NCBI GenBank assembly: GCA_025526915.1
Contig: JAHLKH010000023.1
Location: 1 to 64,000 of the forward strand
DNA: 64,000 bases
Source of the DNA: Entophlyctis helioformis
Taxonomy: Eukaryota; Chytridiomycota; Chytridiomycetes; Chytridiales; Chytriomycetaceae
Direction: 5' to 3'
Part shown: positions 55,477 through 64,000 of the stretch, in pieces
Numbering within the stretch: position 1 is the stretch's first letter
Layout of the letters: each line of letters opens with the position of its first letter
Program-made: the position numbers and the translations under genes
Notes under the pieces: generated by a model
Told to the model about the DNA's origin: nothing
What the model saw: only the letters and a program-made list of their open reading frames with translations
Database searches by the model: none

Positions 55477-56156
55477 GCCCGGCGAGCTGATCTCGGGCGA
55501 GAGCGGCGAGTGCTGCGAGCGCGGGCAGATCGGCCTGCGATCAAAGACGCTGCGTGCGGGACATCCATTGACGCCGCTGGAGCCGCGCGAGTGTCCCGAT
55601 CCCACCTCGCACGCAGCCAGAGGTGGCACGCACGTTGGAGAGATCCTGCGGCGTTGCTGGCGGCCGCTGTCTGGGCAAGACGCGTGAGTCGGCCAGCCGC
55701 GCACAGCCGCACAGCCGCACGCCGCCGCGGACGGCACAGCCCAGGTGCGGGTGCACACGAAGCTTTGTGGACGCGGCTGGCTGATAAGCAGCTGCTGGCC
55801 CCCGCGGAGGCTCTCGCCTGCGTCCCCCTTGCACAGGTGCGTCAATGGAGCACCCGTGCACCACCTCTGGTGACTCTGCTGACACCGCCAAACAACCTGA
55901 AACACGGCAGGCATGACTCGCAGCGCGACCCATTGTGCGACCACGCCGCCTTCGGCCGACGCACAGACGCCACTGTTGCCACTGGCGACTCAGCCGACGA
56001 TGCACGCGACGGGGCAAGCGCGGCAAGCGCGGCAAGCGTTTCAGCCTCGGCCAGCTGTTTTCGAAACAGCGGCCCAAGCCCTCTGCATCGGCTTCTGCAC
56101 CACCTTCCTCATCCTTCCCCGTCCCGCAACAACAATCGCAGCAGCCGCCCCCTGCC
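55477..56156. other. Intergenic region COQ1 to 56157
   Basis: 680 nt upstream of two divergent genes. The frame of the downstream gene is open from about 55935 without an ATG (reading GKRGKRGKRFSLGQLFSKQ), so an upstream coding exon, perhaps using the ATG at 55913 with a splice, cannot be excluded. The repeated GGCAAGCGC at about 56015-56040 gives the GKR runs. Confidence 0.4.
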
Positions 56157-58526
56157 ATGACCACCAGGCCCGACCAGGTTCCGCACTATGACTTTCTCGA
56201 CACGCCGCCCGCGCAGAGTGCGTCGCCTCTTGCACAGTCGCTCCTGATGAACAGGCGCTCGACACTCCGACGCCGCGCCTCGCTCTCGTCCGTCTACTCC
56301 ATCGTCTTCACCGACAGCAGCGCATCGCCATACTATGTCATGAACGGCAGCGGCCGGCTCGACCGCCTTGCATCCGTCGACTGCGACGCAGACACGGTCA
56401 TTGATTCCTCTGGCTCGTCGACATCGGGCAGCATGGAGTCCAAGTCGGTGCTCCGCCGCTCATCGCACGGGTCCTCCAGCACCGTCGTGGATCGCACCGT
56501 CGCAGACGTCTTTGTGGACGTCATTGAGAACGACTGGGAGCCGCCCACCGTCACCGGCTCGTCGTTCTCGAGCAGCATGTTTGCCACCATCGACCGCAGA
56601 CACCGTCCCGCGTCTGGCATGTCCGCCGACGGCTTCGAGCATGCATTTGCCGCCGAGCAGCGCCAGTCCGTGCCGACGACCCCGGGCCTTGCCACGATCA
56701 AGCTCGACGACATCCTTGTGCAGGTCAACGACTTCCAGTCCGACCCGCTCTACGCCCCAACCATCCCACGCCGTCGTGGCGGCCCCCGGCCCGAGTCAGT
56801 GCCCGCACCTCCGGTCCCCGCCATTCCGCAGCAGTTTGAGACGACGGAGGCTCAGCAGACGCCGATCCCCGCGCCACACGGGGAGCAGGCATCGCAGTCG
56901 CCGTCGCCGTCGCAGCGCAGCAGCCAGGCCGTCCAAGTGGCGCCTGCCGCCCAGCGCATCCGCACGGTGGGCCGTGTGGTGTCCATGCTCGTTGCATCGA
57001 CCAACCGCAAGTCGAGACACCAGCGCTCGCTCTCGCTCGATTCGGCCGCCACCGCCATGGCCCCCATTCAAGTCGCGTTTCTTGTGCCACAACATGAAAC
57101 ACGTCCCGTGTCCGTCGCTGCCGCTTCCGTTGCATCTGCGGCATCCGCGGCATCCGGTGGCATGCAGCACCCGGCGATTGCCGAGGACCAGCAGACGGCC
57201 GCTTCGCCAGCATGCAGCACCGTCGCACCCAGCCCTGCGTCCCTGCCGCCTCTGGACATGGCGCACGGCGATGAGCTGACGGATGACGACGAGGATGCCG
57301 ATCTGCAAGACGCCGTCGACGACGCCTCCAAGCCTGACAGCATCAGCAAGCTCAGCGTCGCGACTGCCAAGGACGGCTACGACAGCGACGCCGACATGCC
57401 CTTCACGCCAAAGGCCAAGAGCCGTCGCGCAGCCGGCTTCTTTTCGCTCGTGACCGTGCCGCCCAACCAGCCGCTGCCCAACAAGCCGCTCGTGATGGTG
57501 TCGGCACCTATTGCGCATGTCCACCCTCCGATCGGCGTCCCCAGCATGTACCCGGGCTCGACTCTGACGTCGCCTGCCGTCACACCGACGCCGTCCCAGA
57601 TGCACCATCACTCGATCCTGCCGTCGCCCATGGCCCCGCAAGTCCCCATGTCGCCCATGTATCCGAGCGGCGCTCTGCCCCTGCACATGATGCCCGTGCA
57701 TCCGACCATGGGAATGGGCGGCATGCCCATGCACATGATGTCCATGCAGCGTCCTGGATCGCCCATGCACCTGCAGATGTCGATGCCGCGTCCTGGATCG
57801 CCCATGCTCATGATGCCCATGCGTCCTGGATCGCCCATGTTGATGCAGCGAACTGCCGGCGTGGCTCCCATTGTTACCAAGGGCATGCCGCCCATGGTTC
57901 CGTCCAGCGCTGCATCCAGTCCGTGGATCATGGCCAGTCCCGCTTACACCATGCAGACTGCCATGCCGTCGCCATTCCCACCCCACGGACACGGCAGCAT
58001 GGCCATGCACGGTCCCAACTCTGTGCCGCCGTCGCCCATGTTCGCCCAGTACCCGTACCACGACCTGGCAACTGGCGACTTTTCCAGCTCGACGTCGTCC
58101 ATCGTCATGAAGAACCCTCTGGCGCACCTGGAGATGCTGTCTGCATCGTCGTCCGAGATGCATCTGCCACTTCCGGCTCCCGAGTTTGGCCCGCGCCGCA
58201 ACAGCGAATCCTCTATCCCAATCATCCCCGAGATCTCCTACCAAGACGCGCTGCTTGTTGTGCACCAGGAGGTGTCTGACGACGGCGACGATGGAGACAG
58301 CAACGGCGATGAGAGCCAGCCATCGGCTGCAAACGGCATCGAGGAGTCTCGCTTTTCATTCACTTCTTCGTCTGACGGCACCTCCGAGGGACCCTCCACG
58401 CCATCGATGGCGCCGGCGTCTCCCGGACCCTTCAGCTCCAAGTCTGTCTCGCCCTCGCTGATGCTCCTGTCTCCTGGCAAGCTGCGCCGCAAGCTGTTCA
58501 CCAACCTCTTCAAGCGCAGCGACTGA
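56157..58526 (+). CDS. Ser/Pro/Met-rich protein of unknown function with RPGSPM repeats
   Basis: About 790 residues from MTTRPDQVPHYDFLDTPP with no intron seen. Mostly disordered: Arg/Ser patch MNRRSTLRRRASLSSVYSIV, an acidic cluster DELTDDDEDADLQDAVDDAS, KAKSRRAAGFFSLVTVPP, and a Met/Pro-rich repeat region (57640-57860) built on M-x-RPGSPM units. The C-terminus ends KLRRKLFTNLFKRSD, basic and possibly amphipathic. No domain recognised. Two RR-x-S-type sites could be kinase targets, but any regulatory role is speculation. Start is the first in-frame ATG. Confidence 0.65.
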   Translation: MTTRPDQVPHYDFLDTPPAQSASPLAQSLLMNRRSTLRRRASLSSVYSIVFTDSSASPYYVMNGSGRLDRLASVDCDADTVIDSSGSSTSGSMESKSVLRRSSHGSSSTVVDRTVADVFVDVIENDWEPPTVTGSSFSSSMFATIDRRHRPASGMSADGFEHAFAAEQRQSVPTTPGLATIKLDDILVQVNDFQSDPLYAPTIPRRRGGPRPESVPAPPVPAIPQQFETTEAQQTPIPAPHGEQASQSPSPSQRSSQAVQVAPAAQRIRTVGRVVSMLVASTNRKSRHQRSLSLDSAATAMAPIQVAFLVPQHETRPVSVAAASVASAASAASGGMQHPAIAEDQQTAASPACSTVAPSPASLPPLDMAHGDELTDDDEDADLQDAVDDASKPDSISKLSVATAKDGYDSDADMPFTPKAKSRRAAGFFSLVTVPPNQPLPNKPLVMVSAPIAHVHPPIGVPSMYPGSTLTSPAVTPTPSQMHHHSILPSPMAPQVPMSPMYPSGALPLHMMPVHPTMGMGGMPMHMMSMQRPGSPMHLQMSMPRPGSPMLMMPMRPGSPMLMQRTAGVAPIVTKGMPPMVPSSAASSPWIMASPAYTMQTAMPSPFPPHGHGSMAMHGPNSVPPSPMFAQYPYHDLATGDFSSSTSSIVMKNPLAHLEMLSASSSEMHLPLPAPEFGPRRNSESSIPIIPEISYQDALLVVHQEVSDDGDDGDSNGDESQPSAANGIEESRFSFTSSSDGTSEGPSTPSMAPASPGPFSSKSVSPSLMLLSPGKLRRKLFTNLFKRSD

Positions 58527-58885
58527 TCTGCTCCACCTGCATAAGTCCCTGTTCACCTCAACCACCTCTAATGCTCTTGTCTTTGCCTTATCTCTGCACA
58601 AATACAACACCCTTTCTCCATACTCGAGTGAACGTGGGCGTCCCAGAGGTTCAAGCACGCCTCGCCAGCGTTTCTCCATGCCAATGACGTGTTGGAACGT
58701 GGTGGCACGTGTTGTGACGTGTCGTTGTTCATGCAGCGATCAAAACTCCGCTTGCCGATCTAGTTCATCCACTTGCGGAAACAGGTGCACAACAGCAAGA
58801 CGCTCACCACGCCAGCAGCGCAGCCTATCTCTGCAGCACGATAGCCTGGTCATCCAACACCACCTCTGTCAACGACGAGCATACC

Positions 58886-61817
58886 ATGACATCCGCACTG
58901 CAGTTTCTTCTCGCACAGCCGACAGTCGCATCGCTGCTTCCGCTGCTGCTGCCGTCTGAATCTCATCTGTCGCCAACCATGGACAGCGTCACCAACGCCA
59001 GCATGAACACCAACGCAGACGCCGATGCAGTCACAGCGGCGGCGAGATCTCGGTCGACTCACCGCCCGTATTGGGCATCCACGCTCGAGCGACGGCCGCG
59101 GCAGGCTCGGTTAGACCAGCAGCCGGCGGTCGGCACGGCCGCTCGTGATGGCAGTGATGGCAGTAATGGCAGCAGCAATAGCATTGTCCGCACAGGTGAG
59201 TTGGCCTGGTGGGTGCCGTGTCATGTCGTTCTGGCTGCTGTGACTGGCGATGATGCATCGAATGGCGGCTCGCTTGTGGCCTGCTGGTGCATGAAATGGC
59301 GAATCTGCGATGGCGGGCAGGCAGGAAGCTCAGCCATGCATGCCACCTTGGATGCTGACGCTGAGTGCCCGACGTGCATGCACCGCCCTCTGGCCGCTCC
59401 CTCGGATCCAGACGATTCCCCGACTGCAGGCTCCGCGCTCGCATTCAAAAGTCGCGGCGGCAGTGAGCGCTTCTTGCCGCATCTCGCATCGCCATCGTCC
59501 TCCGTCTGGTCCAGCCCGCCAGCCCCGCTCACCTTGCCGTCGTACTCTATTTCGTCGGCATCTCTGGCATCGCTGGCATCGACATCGCCGTCACACTCGA
59601 GCAGCACGCCCACCTCGTCCGCCAGCAGCACTGTCTCGAGCAGCACGCCCGTCCATTTCAACACACCCGCCAGCAGCACCGTCTCCGACAGTTGCCGCGA
59701 CAACCATCTCGGCGACAACCTCGACGCTCATTTCGTGCTGTATCGTCCAACCCGCTCAGCAGCCAGCAGTCTCTCAGCAGGAGCACCAAGCAGCCAGGCC
59801 AGCGCAGACACTGCAAGCAGTACCAGCAGCAAACGGCACAAGATGCACAACATGGTACCCCTGATCTCAAGCAAAAAAGTGCTCGAGACCTTGATGCCGC
59901 TTATCGCCAAGTGGAACAAGGCAAAGAAGGCCAAGAAGGCTGCCAAGGCCGCGCTCAAGCAGCAGCAGCAGCAGCAGCAGCAACAGCAATGCAAGCAGGA
60001 CCAGAAGGATCTGCTACCCACTCGTCTCGTCGGTCAAGAGACTGCGGGCAAACATCCGGCTCACTCGATGCTTGCTGGCCAACCGGCCGTGTCTGCGATT
60101 ATGCCGCCGCCGATGGATTATGCTGTATCGTCGCCAACAAGGCCCAGATCTGGCGCTGAGGCTACTTGTGCCGTTTCGCACGCCAAGGACAACACCAGGG
60201 CGGACCCCTCTGCCGACGACGGCAATGACGCCGAGAGTGCTGGCGTGCATTTCGACTCGCCCACGCTCACGGTGTCGTCGTTTGGCACGCCGTCGCTGAC
60301 GGTCAGCGGTTCATCATCGCCGTCAATGTCGACAGCCACGACGTGTGCATCGCCATGCCTTGTCGAGCACAGCCATCCGAGCGGGTTTGCCGTGAACACC
60401 ACCACCAGCGGCAGCACCACCAACGGCATTGCCTCCCATCTCGTCAATGTAACGGTTTCACCGCCAAACGCCGGCTCCCCGGCTGGCCACGGTCAGGACC
60501 AAGACGTCGGCAGGCTGGTGGTCTCGCACGCGGACGTGGCTTCGGCGTCCAGTCTGCTGCTGCGGTGCTCGTACTCGTCGCTGTACTCGGTTGTCATTCG
60601 ATCGCCGCAGTCGACGGTAGAGCTGCAACCACACAGCGCCAACCGGCAGCAAACGGGTGGCGGCAAGGACAGCACACTCCAGAGCTCCACACGCAGCATC
60701 GACGATGACGATGATGATGACGAGGACGACGACGACGGTGACGATGATGACGATCGGGACAATGCCAAGGATGCCCACGACGTTGTGAATGCCGGAGCGG
60801 GACGGCAAACGACTGGACAGCGACGGTACATTCGCAACCTGGACATGTGCGAGCCAGACAGCGCCGTCATTATCAACGACGACGACACGCACGGCGATGA
60901 CTTTGTGAGCACCAGTGAGCACATCCTGCCGCCCAGTCTCGTGTACCACGCCAACACGCCGCGACGATGGAACACGGTCAACTTGGCTCGGCTGTCGCTG
61001 TCCAACCCGCTCAGTGTCAGGTCGTCGATGCCGGACGCTGGCACCAAGAGAGACAAGAGACGCGAGGGAATGGTTGCTGGCCGACACTCTATCTGCGTTG
61101 TGCCTGGTGCAATGTCGCGTGGCGAACGCGACGCAGAGTTCTACCACACCAGCAATCTAAGCAGCAGCAGCGGCCTCTCCAGCAACGCTGACCAGATGAT
61201 TGCCGAAGAGGATGAAGGCGTTGGTGAGACCGAGTACGAAAACTCGCGCATCTACGACGACTACCACGGCGTCCATGAGTCGCGTCAGTTGATCGCGCGG
61301 CTTCGGTCCCAGTGCTCCAGCCTGCTCTTGTCAGCATCCTCAGACGTCGTCAGTGACCATGCGCCTGCCACCACCACTGCCAGCACGCTCCGTCTGGGCA
61401 GCGCGTACCAGTATCCTGCGGCACCAGCTGACGAGTCGAGCGGCGTCCACGCAGCCACCAACACCACTCTAGCAAGCGACACATGGCTTGACGACAAGTT
61501 GCCGCAGTTTGCGCTAAAGACGATCGCAGGGCCTGTGCCGGACCCAGCGGCGCTTGCCAAACTGGATGAGGTGCTTGGGGATGTCGCTGGGTTCGTGGAC
61601 TCGATGGATCCAGACGAGGTCTCTGCAGCGACGGTTCCGGCAGCGCTTGCCATCTACCAGGAATACTTTTACGAGTCGGATGAGGATAGGGACGAAGATG
61701 AAAACGTGCGGTGCCTGTGCATGTGTGGCCGTCGGTGTGCGGTGTGCCGCGTGTGCCGCGTGTGCCAGCCAAGGCAGTGTTGGTGCACCAGCACTCAAGC
61801 GCCGTGCGTCCATGTGA
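58886..61817 (+). CDS. Large Ser/Thr-rich acidic protein of unknown function
   Basis: Starts MTSALQFLLAQPTVASLLPL. No known domain seen. Parts: Ser/Thr-rich N-terminal half; a basic Lys/Ala helix followed by poly-Gln (LIAKWNKAKKAKKAAKAALK, then Q x10); an acidic Asp run at about 60705-60755; a conserved-looking segment SRIYDDYHGVHESRQLIARL; and a C-terminal helical region PALAIYQEYFYESDEDRDED. The frame is open from 58886 to 61873, but a GTGCCT...GGCAG intron (61711-61777) gives a cleaner end, VGAPALKRRASM, stopping at 61817, and avoids a Cys-rich read-through. A strong donor (ACAG|GTGAGT) at about 59195 hints at another intron within the open frame. Confidence 0.6.
59962..59992 (+). repeat. 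CAG microsatellite encoding poly-Gln
   Basis: An almost pure (CAG)n run within the preceding unknown gene, encoding ten glutamines after a Lys/Ala-rich helix. Confidence 0.85.
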
Positions 61818-61869
61818 TCTGTTGTGCTATCTTATCTTTGTGCTTTCCCATTGAAGGTCAAGTTGAACC

Positions 61870-63794
61870 ATGATCTCCTTTGCCGAGGTCCAAAAGCACA
61901 ACACTGCCAAGGACTGCTGGGTGGTGATCCACGGGCGGGTGTTCAACCTCACGCCGTTCCTGTCCGAGCATCCCGGCGGCAGCAAGGTACACCAGCACCA
62001 GGGTGTCTGCGGTGCTTGTGGCTGCACTGACATGCGAGTGCAAGGTCATTGCCAAAGAAGCCGGGACAGACGCAACGGCCGCTTTCGACCAGGTGCATCC
62101 CAAGGACATCATCGACCAGATCCTGCCGGCCGAGCTTTGTCTTGGCCCGGTCGATCCGGCCTCACTGCCGGCTGCCGCTGTGCCGGCTGCTGCGTCTGGC
62201 CAGGCCCTGGCTGCTGGCGGCACTGTGGCTGCCACTCGGGCGGACGGGGCCATGTCGCCGCACTGCCCGCCGCTCGACGCTGTGCTCAACCTGTTTGACT
62301 TTGAGGTGCGTCCTGTGGCCTGTCTGGCTTGGCGGCTGTGCGGCTGTTTGGCCTGGTGGCTGTCTGGTCTGACTGCCTGGACTGCTGGTCTGCCTGCCTG
62401 GACTGGCTGGACTGGCTGGTCTGGCTGGTCTGGCTGCATCTGAATTGCCGCGTCCGTCATCTGCATGCCAACGGCCGCTGACTGACTCGTCCCATTCGTG
62501 CCGATCGCCGGTCGCTCACAGTCGATCGCAAAGACCGTGCTGACAAAGGAGGCCTGGGCATACTACTCCTCGGGCGGCGACGACGAGCTCACACTGCAAG
62601 AAAACCGCGCCGCTTTCCACCGCATCTGGCTCCGTCCTCGCGTGCTGGTCAACGTCAAGCACATTGACATGTCCACGACCATGCTCGGCCAGCGGTCGAC
62701 GCTCCCCGTCTACATCACGGCGACGGCGCTCGGCAAGCTTGGCCATCCACAGGGCGAGGTTGTGCTCACACACGCCGCTGGCACGCGTGGGGTCGTGCAG
62801 ATGATCCCTACGCTGGCTTCGTGCACGTTTGACGACATGATCAATGCCCGCGTTCCCGGCCAGCCTCAGTTTTACCAGCTCTATGTCAACAGCGGTAAGC
62901 AGCGACTCTGCCTCTTGGCTAATCGTCTTTGCACACACACACACACACACGCGGCCCTCTTTGCGCATACACGCACGACTAACGCTCGCCCGCTGGACAG
63001 ATCGCAAGCTGACCGAGCGGCTCGTGCGCAAGGCCGAGCAGGTCGGCATCAAGGGCCTGTTCATCACCGTCGACGCCCCCGAGATCGGCCGACGCGAAAA
63101 GGACATGCGCGTCAAGTTCATCAACTCGGCACCGGACGTCATGGACGCCTCGTCCGTCCAACGGTCGCAAGGCGCCGCACGCGCCATCTCCCATTTCATC
63201 GACCCGTCCCTCTCGTGGGCCGACATCCCGTGGTTCCGCTCCATCACGACCATGCCGATCGTGCTCAAGGGCATCCAAACCGGCGAAGACGCCGTGTTCG
63301 CCTTTGATGCCGGTGTCGACGGCATTGTCGTCTCGAACCACGGCGGCAGGCAACTGGATACCTGCCGGTCGGGCATCGAGGTGCTCGAGGAAGTCGTTGC
63401 CGCGCTCGAGGCCCATGGTGTATGGGCACACGGCAAACCGCTCGGCGGCCGTCGCTTTGAGATCTATCTGGACGGCGGCGTGCGGCGGGCAACGGATATC
63501 TACAAAGCCATTGCGCTCGGTGCCAAGGGCGTGGGTCTCGGCCGGCCGTTCCTCTATGCCATGGCTACGTATGGGCAAAAGGGCGTCGAGCGAGCGCTGG
63601 ATCTGCTGCGCGACGAGCTGGAGATGGTGATGCGCTTGATGGGCGTGACGCGGATCGAGGACATTAAGCGCTCGAGTGTCGTCACGACGAGTCTGTCGTT
63701 CCATGCTGGCACGCCACTCAGAGACGCGCTGGCGAATGCTACCTATGAGCCGCTTGGTCTGCCCGCCATGCAGGTGTCCAAGAGTAAGCTGTAG
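61870..63794 (+). CDS. CYB2: Cytochrome b5-FMN 2-hydroxyacid dehydrogenase (Cyb2-type) with peroxisomal SKL tail
   Basis: Flavocytochrome b2 family, oxidising L-lactate or a related 2-hydroxyacid. The N-terminal cytochrome b5 domain has [22 protein letters not shown], with its second haem-ligand region AAFDQVHP joined across an intron. The FMN barrel has [68 protein letters not shown], the catalytic His in [10 protein letters not shown], and [20 protein letters not shown]. Three introns; the third contains a (CA)n tract. Unlike yeast Cyb2 there is no mitochondrial presequence: translation starts directly at the b5 domain, and the protein ends VSKSKL, a PTS1 peroxisomal signal. It starts 52 nt after the previous gene's stop. 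Confidence 0.9.
62935..62952 (+). repeat. CA microsatellite in the CYB2-type gene intron
   Basis: A (CA)n run inside the third intron (GTAAGC...GGACAG) of the dehydrogenase gene. Confidence 0.85.
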
Positions 63795-64000
63795 GCTACA
63801 GATTGGATGAGTAGGAGTGGCCAGTGTGCGTGCTCGTCCAAGTGCCACGGGCCATGGTCCGAATGAAAAAGAGTCGTGTGTACGGATGTGGCTCTGGATC
63901 TGGATTCATTGTAAGAAGTGTTGGGCCGTGCAGGGCGAACGGGCAAATGTGCAGGCAGTGCAAGGTGGGGAGAATGATGCCGATGATGCAGTGGGGATGC
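63795..64000. other. 3' flank, no gene seen
   Basis: 206 nt after the last stop codon to the window edge, with no recognisable coding or RNA gene. Confidence 0.5.

Noticed and set aside
56796..58265. 489-codon minus-strand ORF rich in His/Arg/Gly
   Set aside because: Antisense shadow of the Met/Pro/Ser-rich gene at 56157-58526; the HGHHEHGRSR repeats are reverse readings of the RPGSPM repeats.
1..64000. CRISPR arrays, bacterial operons, rRNA genes
   Set aside because: No regularly spaced identical repeats with unique spacers, no Shine-Dalgarno-led gene strings and no rRNA signature; the DNA is eukaryotic throughout.

Overview
This 64 kb window is nuclear DNA from a fungus, most likely an early-diverging zoosporic (flagellated) lineage. 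The evidence is: many short spliceosomal introns (about 60-120 nt, GTRNGN...AG, often with a CTRAC-like branch point); fungal hallmarks (an APSES-ankyrin cell-cycle factor, a flavocytochrome b2-type dehydrogenase, an OPT transporter, Coq1); a CatSper auxiliary subunit, a family tied to flagellated cells and absent from Dikarya; and remnants of Fanzor (eukaryotic TnpB-like) elements. Genes are packed on both strands with gaps of 50-700 nt. The species cannot be named from the sequence.

Layout. 1-860: 3' end of a Fanzor-type element followed by a non-coding block that recurs at 17.4 kb. 0.86-1.86 kb: SENP8-like deneddylase with broken frames. 1.9-8.6 kb: divergent acylaminoacyl-peptidase (-) and GPI ethanolamine-phosphate transferase PIGN/Mcd4 (+). 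8.8-14.9 kb: Ser-rich protein with a terminal LIR-like motif (-), Cfd1/NUBP2 (+), a type I membrane protein (+) and a 7-TM protein (-). 14.9-18.3 kb: gene-poor stretch with CTGC repeats, a short dispersed duplication and a second Fanzor-like relic with a 3' hairpin. 18.3-24.9 kb: very long APSES/ankyrin/AT-hook transcription factor. 25-36.3 kb: PrimPol (+) convergent with a same-strand run of Eme1, two small membrane proteins, Rap1 and ELMO (-). 36.5-42.1 kb: MSH6 (+), divergent from ELMO across a paired E-box palindrome. 42.27 kb: tRNA-Lys(CTT). 43.4-48.3 kb: OPT oligopeptide transporter (+) convergent with a zinc-ribbon short-chain dehydrogenase (-). 48.7-53.5 kb: CatSper subunit (+). 53.6-55.5 kb: Coq1 (-). 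56.2-61.8 kb: two low-complexity proteins of unknown function (+). 61.9-63.8 kb: cytochrome b5-FMN 2-hydroxyacid dehydrogenase ending in a peroxisomal SKL signal (+).

Themes. PrimPol, Eme1, Rap1 and Msh6 (replication restart, crossover resolution, telomere, mismatch repair) lie within 17 kb. ELMO (Rac/actin signalling, amoeboid motility) and the CatSper subunit (flagellar calcium channel) fit a crawling and swimming zoospore stage. Several otherwise conserved genes carry isolated one-base frame breaks, which looks more like assembly error than gene death; all frames and exon boundaries given here were inferred by eye.
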